A stretch of DNA of 44,130 bases, taken from positions 1 through 44,130 of the forward strand of contig JARGPH010000042.1 of assembly GCA_029213065.1 (NCBI GenBank), in the 5' to 3' direction. This DNA comes from Verrucomicrobiales bacterium. Its GTDB lineage: Bacteria > Verrucomicrobiota > Verrucomicrobiia > Verrucomicrobiales > DEV007. How positions within the stretch are numbered: position 1 is the stretch's first letter; every line of letters starts with the position of its first letter. The position numbers and the translations under genes are program-made. Shown here one piece after another: positions 1 through 8,552 of this stretch. The notes under the pieces were generated by a model. It saw nothing but the letters and a program-made list of their open reading frames with translations. It did not search any database and was not told where the DNA came from.

Positions 1-855
1 GGTCCAATGCCACAAACTCGTGAGCACATCCTTCTTGCACGTCAGGTGGGTGTTCCAGCGATCGTTGTTTTCCTCAATAAAGTTGACCAGGTTGACGATG
101 AGGAGCTTCTTGATCTCGTTGAGATGGAGATTCGTGAGCTTCTCAGCATGTATGAGTTCCCCGGTGACGATATTCCAATCGTTCGTGGTTCTGCTCTCAA
201 GGCACTTGAAGGTGACGAAGCGCACAAAGAAAACATCCTCAAGCTCATGGAAGCTGTTGATGAGTATATCCCACTTCCAGAGCGTCCTATCGATGGTGAT
301 TTCCTTATGCCTGTTGAGGACGTGTTCTCAATTGAAGGTCGTGGAACTGTTGCTACCGGTCGTATCGAGCGTGGCATCATCAAGAAGATGGAAGAAGTTG
401 AAATCGTTGGTATTCGCGACACGCAGAAGACTACGATTACTGACATCGAGATGTTCCGTAAGTTGCTCGACGAAGGTCGTGCCGGTGATAACGTAGGTCT
501 CCTCGTTCGTGGTCTTAAGAAAGACGACATCGAGCGTGGTCAGGTTATCGCGAAGGTGGGCAGCATTACTCCTCACACGAAGTTCAAGGCGGAAGTTTAT
601 GTTCTCAGTAAAGATGAGGGTGGCCGTCACACGCCGTTCTTCAATAACTATCGTCCTCAGTTCTACTTCCGTACCACGGATGTGACTGGTTCTTGTCAGC
701 TTCCTGATGGAGTTGAGATGGTTATGCCTGGTGACAACGTTGCTATGGAAGTAACGCTCATCACTCCTGTTGCTATGGAGAAGACGATCCGTTTCGCGAT
801 TCGCGAAGGTGGCCGTACCGTTGGTGCTGGTCGTGTCGGTGAAATCATCGAGTAG
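1..855 (+). CDS. tuf: Elongation factor Tu, 5'-truncated by window edge
   Basis: GTPase that delivers aminoacyl-tRNA to the ribosomal A site in the cytoplasm. The frame is open from base 1 (Gly-Pro-Met-Pro-Gln-Thr-Arg-Glu), so the first ~110 residues, including the P-loop, lie outside the window. Visible are the G4 motif NKVD, the G5 segment GSALKAL, domain II ([13 protein letters not shown]) and domain III ([18 protein letters not shown]), ending with the usual [14 protein letters not shown]-type C-terminus. The remaining 284 residues align with bacterial EF-Tu without gaps that I can see. It is followed by a hairpin with a T-run and then by tRNA-Trp, secE and nusG, an arrangement known from many bacteria. 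An internal ATG at base 7 is not a real start. Confidence 0.98.
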   Translation, partial: GPMPQTREHILLARQVGVPAIVVFLNKVDQVDDEELLDLVEMEIRELLSMYEFPGDDIPIVRGSALKALEGDEAHKENILKLMEAVDEYIPLPERPIDGDFLMPVEDVFSIEGRGTVATGRIERGIIKKMEEVEIVGIRDTQKTTITDIEMFRKLLDEGRAGDNVGLLVRGLKKDDIERGQVIAKVGSITPHTKFKAEVYVLSKDEGGRHTPFFNNYRPQFYFRTTDVTGSCQLPDGVEMVMPGDNVAMEVTLITPVAMEKTIRFAIREGGRTVGAGRVGEIIE

Positions 856-864
856 TAAACGAAT

Positions 865-921
865 TCAGGTTTTTATTCGGATTGATTTCTTCGGGAGCAG
901 TCCGATAGCCTGAGATTTTTT
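865..921 (+). terminator. Probable intrinsic terminator after tuf
   Basis: TCAGG at 865-869 pairs with CCTGA at 909-913, enclosing a second stem TCGGA/TCCGA. A run of six T follows at 916-921. It begins 10 nt after the tuf stop. Stem lengths are modest, so it may be leaky, with read-through into the tRNA and secE. Confidence 0.5.
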
Positions 922-962
922 GGCGGAGGGAATTCGAATATTCGGATTCCCTCTTTCCGCCA
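921..962. other. Long near-perfect palindromic hairpin between tuf and tRNA-Trp
   Basis: TGGCGGA at 921-927 pairs with TCCGCCA at 956-962. Inside this, GGGAAT pairs with ATTCCC and CGAATATTCG is itself palindromic. There is no T-run directly after it, so it may be a processing or stabilising structure for the tRNA precursor, or a second barrier to transcription. The function is inferred only from its position. Confidence 0.5.
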
Positions 963-991
963 CTAAGACGTGAAGTCTGATTTTTAGTTAA

Positions 992-1067
992 AGGGTAGTA
1001 GCTCAATTGGTAGAGTAGCGGTCTCCAAAACCGTTGGTTCTGAGTTCGAGTCTCAGTTACCCTGCCA
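992..1067 (+). tRNA. tRNA-Trp (anticodon CCA)
   Basis: A full cloverleaf can be folded by eye. The acceptor AGGGTAG (992-998) pairs with TTACCCT (1057-1063), the D stem is GCTC/GAGT, and the anticodon stem GCGGT (1018-1022) pairs with ACCGT (1030-1034). The loop CTCCAAA carries CCA at 1025-1027. The T stem CTGAG/CTCAG encloses TTCGAGT. Discriminator G1064 is followed by an encoded CCA tail at 1065-1067. Its place between tuf and secE is common in bacteria and supports the identity. Confidence 0.97.
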
Positions 1068-1117
1068 CTTCAGGGGTTAGCCTGAAGAATTTATACCGGT
1101 AGGTAATCGCAAAGAAG

Positions 1118-1330
1118 ATGAAGATTGGAAAGTATTTCGGAGAAGTTCGTACGGAGCTCAAAAAAGCAACCTGGCCTTGGGATCCCAAGGAGAAGGGGTT
1201 GAAGAAATACAAGCAACTCATTGATTCGACCGTTGTGGTCCTGATTGCGATGGTTCTTCTGGGAGCGTTTGTTGCGACGATCGATTTTGCGATGCGCAAC
1301 GTGATGACGTTTCTCACCACCGGGTTTTAG
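1118..1330 (+). CDS. secE: Preprotein translocase subunit SecE
   Basis: Small clamp subunit of the SecYEG channel in the inner membrane. The 70-residue product is the short, single-membrane-span form, not the three-span form of enterics. Residues ~8-22 carry the conserved amphipathic segment EVRTELKKATWP, followed by one hydrophobic helix at ~38-58 (STVVVLIAMVLLGAFVATI). It lies between tRNA-Trp and nusG, its usual location, with a 65-nt gap to nusG. The start at ATG 1118 gives the expected N-terminus. Identification rests on both the motif and the neighbours. Confidence 0.95.
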   Translation: MKIGKYFGEVRTELKKATWPWDPKEKGLKKYKQLIDSTVVVLIAMVLLGAFVATIDFAMRNVMTFLTTGF

Positions 1331-1395
1331 TCGACTGGATTGAGCTGGTATTATTCCCCTCACTTCCAATTTTATTTTTTTACACTTTTTAAGCA

Positions 1396-1965
1396 ATGGC
1401 AACGATTCCCGCACCGAACGATCAATGGTATGTGATCCACGTTCTCTCCGGCCAGGAGCTGAAGGTTCGTGACAGTATTGAGCGTCGCATTGCCGCCGAG
1501 GAGATGAGTGATGTCATCTTCGAGGTTCTCGTTCCTCAGGAAAGGGTTTCCGAGGTTAAGGCCGGTAAGAAGCGCGAGGCAAATCGCAAATTCTATCCCG
1601 GTTACATCATTATCAACATGCACCTTCTGCATGAGGATAACACGCTCGTTGACCGGACCTGGTATTTTGTTCAGGAAACGGACGGCGTAATCAATTTTGC
1701 CGGATCGAAAGACCGGCCGATGCCGATGCCTCGCAGTGAGGTGGAGGGTATGCTTAATCAGATCAAAGAACGCGAGGGGTCGATCAAGCCTGCTGTTGCG
1801 TTTGAAGCAGGTGATACCGTGGTCGTTTCTGATGGTCCTTTCGAAGGGCAGAACGGAGTCGTTGCTGAGGTTAACGAAGAGAAGGGCGAGGTTATGGTTT
1901 CTGTGAATATCTTCGGTCGTGAAACGCTGGTGCCGCTGGAGTACTGGCAGGTCGAGGTTGGATAA
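1396..1965 (+). CDS. nusG: Transcription termination/antitermination factor NusG
   Basis: Binds RNA polymerase clamp helices, raises processivity and links to Rho or to ribosomal S10. The product is 189 residues, slightly longer than the ~181 of E. coli. The NGN domain starts at residue ~8 (QWYVIHVLSGQE) and contains the family signature FYPGYIIINM. A KOW domain occupies the last ~55 residues (GDTVVVSDGPFEGQNGVV). The ATG at 1396 follows a T-rich leader. Gene order secE-nusG-rplK is the standard bacterial arrangement. The KOW sequence is canonical, so this is the housekeeping NusG and not a specialised paralogue such as RfaH. Confidence 0.97.
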   Translation: MATIPAPNDQWYVIHVLSGQELKVRDSIERRIAAEEMSDVIFEVLVPQERVSEVKAGKKREANRKFYPGYIIINMHLLHEDNTLVDRTWYFVQETDGVINFAGSKDRPMPMPRSEVEGMLNQIKEREGSIKPAVAFEAGDTVVVSDGPFEGQNGVVAEVNEEKGEVMVSVNIFGRETLVPLEYWQVEVG

Positions 1966-2053
1966 GGGTGAGAGAAAAAATTTGTGGCCGGTGCGCGATG
2001 TCAGCGCGGCGGTTATGGCTGAGAAGCAATATTGAATTAAACAACAAAGCACG

Positions 2054-2479
2054 ATGGCAAAAGAACTAGTAAAACAACTTAAGCTTCAGATCCCTGCGGG
2101 TCAGGCGAATCCGTCTCCTCCGGTAGGTCCTGCGCTTGGTCAGGCAGGTCTGAATATCATGGAGTTCTGTAAGGACTTCAACGCACGCACTCAGGAGAGC
2201 GCCGGGGACATTCTCCCTGTTGTCATCAGTGTCTATGCTGACAAGAGTTTCACTTTCGTAACCAAGAAGCCACCAGCGGCTGTGCTTCTTAAGAAGGCGG
2301 CAAAGATCGCTTCCGGTTCAGGTGAGCCGAACAAGAAGAAGATTGGATCAATTTCCAAGGCTCAGCTTCTTGAAGTCGTGAAAGTTAAGATTGAAGACAT
2401 GAATACTGACGATGAGGAAGCGGCTTGCCGTATTCTTGCGGGAACCGCGCGTCAGATGGGTCTTGAGATCACTGATTAA
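2054..2479 (+). CDS. rplK: 50S ribosomal protein L11
   Basis: Component of the GTPase-associated centre of the large subunit, binding 23S rRNA next to the L10/L7-L12 stalk. The 141-residue product has the usual length. The N-terminal domain shows [18 protein letters not shown], which includes the proline-rich segment of the thiostrepton-binding region. The C-terminal RNA-binding domain ends in [15 protein letters not shown]. It is followed after 84 nt by rplA. I saw no obvious L1-binding mimic in the 88-nt leader between nusG and rplK, although L1 autoregulation of this pair is common. Confidence 0.98.
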   Translation: MAKELVKQLKLQIPAGQANPSPPVGPALGQAGLNIMEFCKDFNARTQESAGDILPVVISVYADKSFTFVTKKPPAAVLLKKAAKIASGSGEPNKKKIGSISKAQLLEVVKVKIEDMNTDDEEAACRILAGTARQMGLEITD

Positions 2480-2520
2480 TTTCGAACCTGGCAGGGGCTG
2501 TTCCCTGCTTGTTCAAAACT
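2480..2520 (+). other. Hairpin in the rplK-rplA spacer
   Basis: GCAGGG (2491-2496) pairs with CCCTGC (2503-2508). An outer arm TTTCGAAC pairs with GTTCAAAA with one mismatch. There is no T-run, so it is not a simple terminator. It could affect translation of rplA or mRNA processing; this is inference from position. Confidence 0.35.
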
Positions 2521-2563
2521 GAAAGCAGGAGGGATTGCTCCCGATTGAACTGCAACTGAAAAC

Positions 2564-3259
2564 ATGGCTAAAAAAAGAAGTAAACGATACTTGCAGGCAG
2601 CTGAGATGGTCGATTCAACGACCCTCTACTCATTTGAGGATGCTGTCGCGCTGGTGAAGAAATTCCCGGCTCCTAAATTTGATCAGTCGGTGACGATCAC
2701 ATTTCACATGGGTGTAGATCCCCGTCAGTCGGATCAGATGGTTCGCGGATCCTGTCCTCTTCCCAATGGAAGTGGTAAAGATGTTCGTGTCCTCGTCTTC
2801 GCTGAAGGTGATGCTGCAACGGAAGCTAAAAATGCAGGTGCTGAGCACGTGGGTTTTGAGAATCTTATCAAAGAGGTTCAGGGTGGAATGATGGATTTTG
2901 ACGCGGTGATCGCGACTCCGGCAGCGATGTCTGAAGTTCGTAAGCTTGGACGTCAGTTGGGGCCGCGCGGTCTCATGCCAAACCCGAAGACAGGAACGGT
3001 TACGGACGACACTGCAGCTGCTGTTAAGGCGGTTAAAGCAGGTCGTGTCGATTTCCGGCTTGATAAGAACGGCAATATCTCGGTTCCAATCGGGAAAGCA
3101 TCGTTCACGGATTCGGATCTCATTGAGAATGGGAAAGCGGTTGTTGATTCCATCGCAGGGGCCCGCCCTGCAGGCGCTAAAGGCGATTTCATTCAGACCG
3201 GCACAGTGGCTGGAACGATGACTCCCGGCGTATCGGTTGATATCAGTGCCTGGAAATAA
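2564..3259 (+). CDS. rplA: 50S ribosomal protein L1
   Basis: Forms the L1 stalk that helps release deacylated tRNA from the E site. It commonly acts as a translational repressor of its own operon. The product has 231 residues, close to the ~234 typical. Recognisable segments are the N-terminal [14 protein letters not shown], the signature [15 protein letters not shown] near residue 128-142, and the C-terminal part starting [18 protein letters not shown]. It lies 84 nt after rplK and 49 nt before rplJ, as expected for an rplKAJL cluster. Confidence 0.98.
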   Translation: MAKKRSKRYLQAAEMVDSTTLYSFEDAVALVKKFPAPKFDQSVTITFHMGVDPRQSDQMVRGSCPLPNGSGKDVRVLVFAEGDAATEAKNAGAEHVGFENLIKEVQGGMMDFDAVIATPAAMSEVRKLGRQLGPRGLMPNPKTGTVTDDTAAAVKAVKAGRVDFRLDKNGNISVPIGKASFTDSDLIENGKAVVDSIAGARPAGAKGDFIQTGTVAGTMTPGVSVDISAWK

Positions 3260-3308
3260 TTAAGGCGGTAAGAGAAACAAGAATTCAAAACCAGACCCAT
3301 CCAATAAG

Positions 3309-3821
3309 ATGAAAGAATTTAAACAGGTCATTATTGACGATATTGTTGACCGCATTAACGAGTCACCTTTCCTGATTGTTGCTGATTACAGCGGCATGAC
3401 AGTGCCCGAGTTTGCTGAAGTTCGCACTCAGCTCAAGGCAGCCGGCGCCAAGTTTCGCGTTGCGAAGAACACTTTCGTGAAGCGCGCAGCTAATTCCGCT
3501 GAGTATCCTGAGCAGCTTGCTGCTGAACTCAGTGGTCAGACCGCCGTTGTTACCGGTGAAAGCGATGTCTGTGCGGCGGCGAAAGTTCTCAAGGACTTCG
3601 CTAAAGCAGCTAAGCGACCACAGATGAAGTGCGCCATCCTCGATGGCGAGTTTCTTGATGCTGAGCAAGTGAAGGCTCTCGCTGAGCTTCCACCAAAAGA
3701 AGTTCTTCAGGCCCAGTTCCTCGGAGTGCTTACTTCACCGGCTTCCAAGTTGGTGCGCACCCTCAACGAGCCCGGAAGCAGTCTTGCCCGCCTTTTGCAG
3801 GCCAAGGTAGATCAGGGTTAA
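3309..3821 (+). CDS. rplJ: 50S ribosomal protein L10
   Basis: Anchors the L7/L12 dimers to the large subunit stalk base. The product is 170 residues, near the usual 165. The N-terminal rRNA-binding domain shows DRINESPFLIVADYSGM and the conserved segment AKFRVAKNTFVKRA. The C-terminal helix, which binds L7/L12, is ALAELPPKEVLQAQFLGVL and following. The leader to rplA is only 49 nt, so there is little room for the long L10 leader structure known from E. coli. Any L10 autoregulatory site would need to lie upstream or inside rplA. Confidence 0.97.
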   Translation: MKEFKQVIIDDIVDRINESPFLIVADYSGMTVPEFAEVRTQLKAAGAKFRVAKNTFVKRAANSAEYPEQLAAELSGQTAVVTGESDVCAAAKVLKDFAKAAKRPQMKCAILDGEFLDAEQVKALAELPPKEVLQAQFLGVLTSPASKLVRTLNEPGSSLARLLQAKVDQG

Positions 3822-3838
3822 TCGATTTATACAATTTG

Positions 3839-3862
3839 AGCGTCGGGGAAGTTCCCGGCGCT
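3839..3862 (+). other. 10-bp hairpin in the rplJ-rplL spacer
   Basis: The left arm (3839-3848) and right arm (3853-3862) pair over 10 bp, including two G-U pairs, around a 4-nt loop. It lies in the 139-nt spacer before rplL and lacks a T-run. It may set RNA stability or the L10:L12 expression ratio, since L12 is made in excess. The role is inferred. Confidence 0.4.
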
Positions 3863-3960
3863 TGGAAAACAAAAAACAAAACCGGGTTCCTTTCCGGGTG
3901 CTTAGCGAAGCATCTTAAATGTCGAAACGCTCTTCGACGCGGAGACACCCATCCAAAAAT

Positions 3961-4338
3961 ATGGCAGATACAAACGCATTAGTTGATCAACTGAGTGAAT
4001 TGACAGTTCTTGAGGTCGCAGACCTCGTGAAAGCACTGGAAGAAAAGTGGGGTGTTAGCGCAGCAGCGCCGGCAGCCGTAGCCGCAGCTCCTGCAGCTGG
4101 TGGTGGAGAAGCAGCAGAAGAGAAAGATTCCTTCGACGTTGTTCTCAAGTCTTTCGGTGGTAACAAGATTGCTGTTATTAAAGCAGTTCGTGAAGCGATC
4201 TCAGGTCTCGGACTTGCTGACGCCAAGAAATTGGTTGAAGACGCTCCTACTAACCTTAAGGAAGGCGCAGCTAAGGCTGAAGCCGAAGACATCAAAGCCA
4301 AGCTTGAAGAAGCTGGTGCTGAAGTCGAACTCAAGTAG
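3961..4338 (+). CDS. rplL: 50S ribosomal protein L7/L12
   Basis: Mobile stalk protein that recruits and activates translational GTPases. With the start at ATG 3961 it has 125 residues, close to the 121 typical, and begins [19 protein letters not shown]. The N-terminal dimerisation domain leads into a flexible Ala/Gly/Pro hinge at ~38-58 ([20 protein letters not shown]). The C-terminal domain then shows [20 protein letters not shown] and ends [10 protein letters not shown]. An in-frame ATG at 3919 would add 14 basic residues not seen in the family, so I reject it. It is the last gene before a 320-nt spacer carrying an attenuator-like hairpin. Confidence 0.98.
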   Translation: MADTNALVDQLSELTVLEVADLVKALEEKWGVSAAAPAAVAAAPAAGGGEAAEEKDSFDVVLKSFGGNKIAVIKAVREAISGLGLADAKKLVEDAPTNLKEGAAKAEAEDIKAKLEEAGAEVELK

Positions 4339-4350
4339 TAGATACACTTT

Positions 4351-4403
4351 GGAATATTCCGGTCAGATGAGCGTCTTTCGTTCGCTGGCCGGGATATTTT
4401 TCC
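4351..4403 (+). terminator. Attenuator-like terminator between rplL and rpoB
   Basis: The arm at 4352-4366 pairs with 4385-4399 over about 14 bp with a few G-U pairs. The core is CCGGTCAG with CTGGCCGG, plus an inner GAGCG/CGTTC stem. Five T (4397-4401) sit at the 3' edge. In E. coli a partial terminator in the same place reduces rpoBC relative to ribosomal protein genes. The same role here is inferred from position and shape. Confidence 0.6.
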
Positions 4404-4451
4404 AAATATACTAAGATTTTCCTTGATTTAAACGTATTCTGTATAACCAAG

Positions 4452-4481
4452 TTGCTATCCGCCCGCCCATTTCTCTAAACT
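4452..4481 (+). promoter_or_regulatory. Possible sigma-70 promoter for rpoBC
   Basis: TTGCTA (4452-4457) and TAAACT (4476-4481) are separated by 18 nt. Each matches 4 of 6 consensus positions. It lies after the attenuator hairpin and 178 nt before the chosen rpoB ATG. The match is weak and the verrucomicrobial consensus may differ. Apart from this and the hairpin, I see no gene in the 320-nt rplL-rpoB gap. Confidence 0.25.
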
Positions 4482-4658
4482 AGACGTCGAATCCTGGTTG
4501 CTTAGATGCATTCAGGCTTCGTCGTCTCGCGATTTGACGACCGGCTTTTTGAGCAAATTGCGCTAACCCCTGTACACCTGTGTCGGGTGGGGTAGCGCTG
4601 TTTACTGAGAAAGCTACAGATCGCGTTGGCGTTGTCAGACCATTATATCAGAGCGAAT

Positions 4659-7600
4659 ATGTCAGCACGAGCTAAGAAACTTGAACGTATTTACTTCGGG
4701 AAGATTGAAGAAGCAATCGAGACCCCGAATTTAATCGAAGTCCAACTGGATTCATACAAGGAGTTTCTTCAGGAGGAAACTGCTTCCGATGACCGTCTCG
4801 CGACAGGACTTCAGTCCGTGTTTCAGGAGGTTTTCCCCATTCAGAGCTATGACGAAAAGTTCACGCTCAGTTTTGTAAAGTATGAAGTGGGTGAGCCAAA
4901 GCTTACCGCTCTCGAGTCACTCCGCGATGGTGAGACCTTCAGTGCGCCGCTTTATGTAACCTTTGCTCTTACTGATGAGAGCGGAACGAAAGAGGAACGC
5001 GTCTACATGGGCGAGCTTCCAATGATGACTCAGCGCGGAACCTTCGTGGTTAACGGTGCTGAGCGTGTTGTCGTCAGCCAGCTTCACCGCTCACCGGGTG
5101 TTTGTTTCGAAACGAATCTTCACCTCAACGGTAAAACGCTCTACGGATTTCGCATCATTCCCGACCGCGGTTCATGGATGGAAGTGCAGTTCGATACGAA
5201 CGATCTTCTTTATGTTTACCTCGATCGTCGCCGCCGCCGTCGTAAATTCCTCGCGACCACTTTCCTTCGTGCGATCGGTTACGCGACTGACGAAGAGATC
5301 ATCGAGCAGTTCTACGAGATCGAGAAACTCAAAATCGATCCGAAGATGGACGAGGCCGAGCTTCAGAACAAAGTTATCTTTGAAGACGTACTCGACGGAG
5401 AGATGGTCGTTGCAAAAGCTTACGAGCCACTCACGCTTGCTACAATCACTCAGCTTCACGCTCTCGGTGTGAAATCTGTTCCAGTGGTGACCGCTTCTCA
5501 CGATGATCTTCTTGTGAAGTCTCTCAAGAAGGATCCTGCTACAAACGAAGAGGAAGCGCTTAAAGACATTTACCGTCGCCTCCGCCCCGGTGATCCACCA
5601 ACGGTTGCGAATGCACGCGCGCTTCTTAAGCGTCTCTTCTTTGATCCCAAGAAATATGACCTCACTCGCGTGGGTCGTTACAAGATCAACCAGAAGCTCG
5701 GTCTCGATATTGATGACAACGAGCGCGTCATCACTCCTGACGATTTCCTCGTAGCGATGGGCTACCTTTTCGGTCTTCGTCGCGGTGAAGGTGTTCTCGA
5801 TGATATTGATCACCTCGGTAGCCGTCGTATTCGTGCGGTAGGCGAGTTGCTCGCAAACCAGTGCCGCGTCGGTCTTGCCCGCACAGAGCGCCTTGTTAAA
5901 GAGCGCATGACTTTGTTTGATATCAATCTCGATGGCATGACTCCATCGAAGCTCGTGAACCCGAAAGCACTCGCTGCTGTGGTTCGTGACTTCTTCGGTC
6001 GTTCGCAGCTTTCGCAGTTCATGGATCAGATTAACCCTCTTTCCGAGCTGACTCACAAGCGTCGTCTTTCAGCCCTCGGGCCCGGCGGTCTTAACCGTGA
6101 TCGTGCAGGATTCGAAGTTCGAGATGTTCACCCATCCCACTACGGACGTATTTGTCCGATTGAGACTCCGGAGGGACCAAACATTGGTCTGATTAACTCG
6201 ATGAGCTGTTATGCTCGAATCAACGAGTTCGGATTCATCGAGACGCCTTACCGCCGGATCATCAAAGGCAAGGTAAGCAAGAAGATCGAGTATCTTACTG
6301 CCGACCAGGAAGAGGGATACCTCATTGCTCAGGCCAATAACCCGATCGATGACAAAGGTGTTTTCCAAACCAAGCAAATCACAGTGCGTCACCTCGGTGA
6401 ATTCATCGAAGTTGACCCGAACGAGGCGACCTACATGGACGTTTCTCCGAAACAGCTTGTTTCGGTTGCTGCTTCCTTGATTCCTTTCCTTGAGCATGAT
6501 GATGCGAACCGCGCACTCATGGGGTCAAACATGCAGCGCCAGGGCGTGCCGCTTCTGATTTCTGATTCTCCTTATGTGGGAACCGGAATGGAAGCCAAGG
6601 TCGCCCGCGACTCACGCTCTGTTGTTATAGCTGAGGGTAACGGAACGGTTGCTGCGGCAACGGCTGAGATCATCGTCATCACCAAGGATGGCGAGCTTCC
6701 CTGCTCCGAGGCTCAGTTTCTCACGAATCCTTTCAAGCTGAAGAGTGACAAGGAAAACGGCACCTACGTTTACCCTCTCCGTAAGTTCATGCGTTCCAAT
6801 GCCGGAACTTGTATTAACCAGAAGCCGATCGTGCTTCGCGGTGAGAAAATCAAAGCGGGCCAGATTCTCGCTGACGGACCGAACACGGAATACGGTGAGC
6901 TTGCTCTCGGACGTAACGTGCTCGTCGCGTTCATGCCTTGGAACGGTTACAACTTTGAGGATGCTATCGTCATCTCCGAGCGAATCGTTAAAGAGGATGT
7001 TTATACCTCGATCCACATCGACGAGTTCGATATCGGTGCCCGTGACACGAAGCTCGGACCTGAGGAGATCACCCGTGATATTCCCAACGTCGGTGAGGAA
7101 GCGCTTAAGGACCTCGGTCCTGACGGTGTTATCCGTGTCGGTGCTGAGGTTAAGCCCGGTGATATTCTCTGCGGTAAGATTACTCCGAAGAGCGAAACGG
7201 AGCTGGCTCCAGAAGAACGACTCCTTCGCGCGATTTTCGGTGAGAAAGCCGCTGATGTGAAAGATACTTCGCTCCGCGTCCCTTCCGGTTGTGTCGGTAT
7301 CGTCATGGATGTTCGTGTATCGAGTCGTAATGCGAGTAGCAAAGAGAAGCTCGATCCCAAGGAGCAGCAGAAGCAGCAGAAGCAAATCATCGACGAGCAC
7401 CGCCGCCGTCATGAAGAGCTCACTGAGCAGCTCACGGAGAAGCTTTCCGACATTCTCCTCGGAGAGAAGATTCCTCTCGATGTCGTCAACGGCCGCACCG
7501 GTGAAATCATCATCCCTGCGAACCGTAAGATCACGAAGACCCTTCTTCGCAAGCTTGCGGATAACTACTCGAACATCGAAATTGATCCGAGCCCGATTCG

Positions 7601-8510
7601 GAACAAGATTCTCGACATCATTTCCAGCTACGAGCAGAAGTTCGCCGACGTGGATATGGAGCGGGAGCGTCAGTTGGACCGTATTGAGTCCGGTGATGAA
7701 GTCGATCCGGGTGTTATCAAGCAGGTTAAAGTTTATGTCGCCAAGAAGCGTAAGCTCTCGGTTGGTGATAAAATGGCGGGACGTCACGGAAACAAAGGGG
7801 TGGTTGCGACCATCGTTCCTGAAGAGGACATGCCTTATCTCGAAGACGGAACGCCGGTTGATATCTGTTTGAACCCACTCGGTGTTCCATCTCGAATGAA
7901 CGTCGGACAGGTTTTGGAAACGCACCTCGGTGTCGCTGCAAGAGCGCTCGGCTTCAAAGTGGCTACTCCGGTGTTTGACGGAATTCCTGAATCACGAATC
8001 GTCGAATACCTCGAAGAGGCGAAGGCGAAACCCGGATTCGAGTGGATCGGAACGAACGGTAAGTCTCAGCTTTATGACGGCAGAACCGGTGATCCTTTCT
8101 ACCAGACTGTTGTCGTCGGTGTCATTTACATGCTCAAACTCGGTCACCTCGTGCAGGATAAAATCCACGCACGTGCGGTTGGTCCTTACTCGCTGGTTAC
8201 GCAGCAGCCGCTGGGTGGTAAAGCCCAATACGGTGGTCAGCGTTTCGGAGAGATGGAGGTCTGGGCGCTCGAGGCTTATGGAGCGGCTTACATGCTTCAG
8301 GAGCTTCTCACCGTGAAATCGGATGACGTCCAGGGACGTACCCGAATTTACGAATCAATCGTCAAGGGTGACAACACCCTCGACGCCGGCACGCCGGAAT
8401 CATTCAACGTCCTTATCAAGGAGATGCAGAGTCTGGGACTCGACGTTCGCGTCGGTTCCTCGGAACGCTCTCCTGAAGAAATCCTCGCCGACAGCCTTGC
8501 AATAGGTTAA
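4659..8510 (+). CDS. rpoB: DNA-directed RNA polymerase subunit beta
   Basis: Forms half of the catalytic cleft of RNA polymerase and binds rifampicin. From ATG 4659 the product has 1283 residues, starting [24 protein letters not shown] at 4626 in the same frame would add 11 residues; I prefer the ATG because the family normally starts shortly before the FGKI segment. Landmarks are [13 protein letters not shown] (~387), the rifampicin cluster [20 protein letters not shown] (~447-466) followed by [32 protein letters not shown], and [14 protein letters not shown] (~1036). The Asp, His and Ser positions tied to rifampicin resistance are wild type. It lies 42 nt before rpoC. Confidence 0.98.
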   Translation: MSARAKKLERIYFGKIEEAIETPNLIEVQLDSYKEFLQEETASDDRLATGLQSVFQEVFPIQSYDEKFTLSFVKYEVGEPKLTALESLRDGETFSAPLYVTFALTDESGTKEERVYMGELPMMTQRGTFVVNGAERVVVSQLHRSPGVCFETNLHLNGKTLYGFRIIPDRGSWMEVQFDTNDLLYVYLDRRRRRRKFLATTFLRAIGYATDEEIIEQFYEIEKLKIDPKMDEAELQNKVIFEDVLDGEMVVAKAYEPLTLATITQLHALGVKSVPVVTASHDDLLVKSLKKDPATNEEEALKDIYRRLRPGDPPTVANARALLKRLFFDPKKYDLTRVGRYKINQKLGLDIDDNERVITPDDFLVAMGYLFGLRRGEGVLDDIDHLGSRRIRAVGELLANQCRVGLARTERLVKERMTLFDINLDGMTPSKLVNPKALAAVVRDFFGRSQLSQFMDQINPLSELTHKRRLSALGPGGLNRDRAGFEVRDVHPSHYGRICPIETPEGPNIGLINSMSCYARINEFGFIETPYRRIIKGKVSKKIEYLTADQEEGYLIAQANNPIDDKGVFQTKQITVRHLGEFIEVDPNEATYMDVSPKQLVSVAASLIPFLEHDDANRALMGSNMQRQGVPLLISDSPYVGTGMEAKVARDSRSVVIAEGNGTVAAATAEIIVITKDGELPCSEAQFLTNPFKLKSDKENGTYVYPLRKFMRSNAGTCINQKPIVLRGEKIKAGQILADGPNTEYGELALGRNVLVAFMPWNGYNFEDAIVISERIVKEDVYTSIHIDEFDIGARDTKLGPEEITRDIPNVGEEALKDLGPDGVIRVGAEVKPGDILCGKITPKSETELAPEERLLRAIFGEKAADVKDTSLRVPSGCVGIVMDVRVSSRNASSKEKLDPKEQQKQQKQIIDEHRRRHEELTEQLTEKLSDILLGEKIPLDVVNGRTGEIIIPANRKITKTLLRKLADNYSNIEIDPSPIRNKILDIISSYEQKFADVDMERERQLDRIESGDEVDPGVIKQVKVYVAKKRKLSVGDKMAGRHGNKGVVATIVPEEDMPYLEDGTPVDICLNPLGVPSRMNVGQVLETHLGVAARALGFKVATPVFDGIPESRIVEYLEEAKAKPGFEWIGTNGKSQLYDGRTGDPFYQTVVVGVIYMLKLGHLVQDKIHARAVGPYSLVTQQPLGGKAQYGGQRFGEMEVWALEAYGAAYMLQELLTVKSDDVQGRTRIYESIVKGDNTLDAGTPESFNVLIKEMQSLGLDVRVGSSERSPEEILADSLAIG

Positions 8511-8552
8511 TCCACGATCCATCCAGCATTCGAACCTTAGCCAACTACTACT

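Noticed and set aside
3919-3960. In-frame upstream start for rplL
   Set aside because: It would add 14 basic residues not seen in L7/L12; the ATG at 3961 gives the normal N-terminus.
6612-7925. Long minus-strand open frame (437 codons) antisense to rpoB
   Set aside because: It lies fully inside rpoB and its sequence shows no family pattern. It arises from the strong codon bias of a highly expressed gene.
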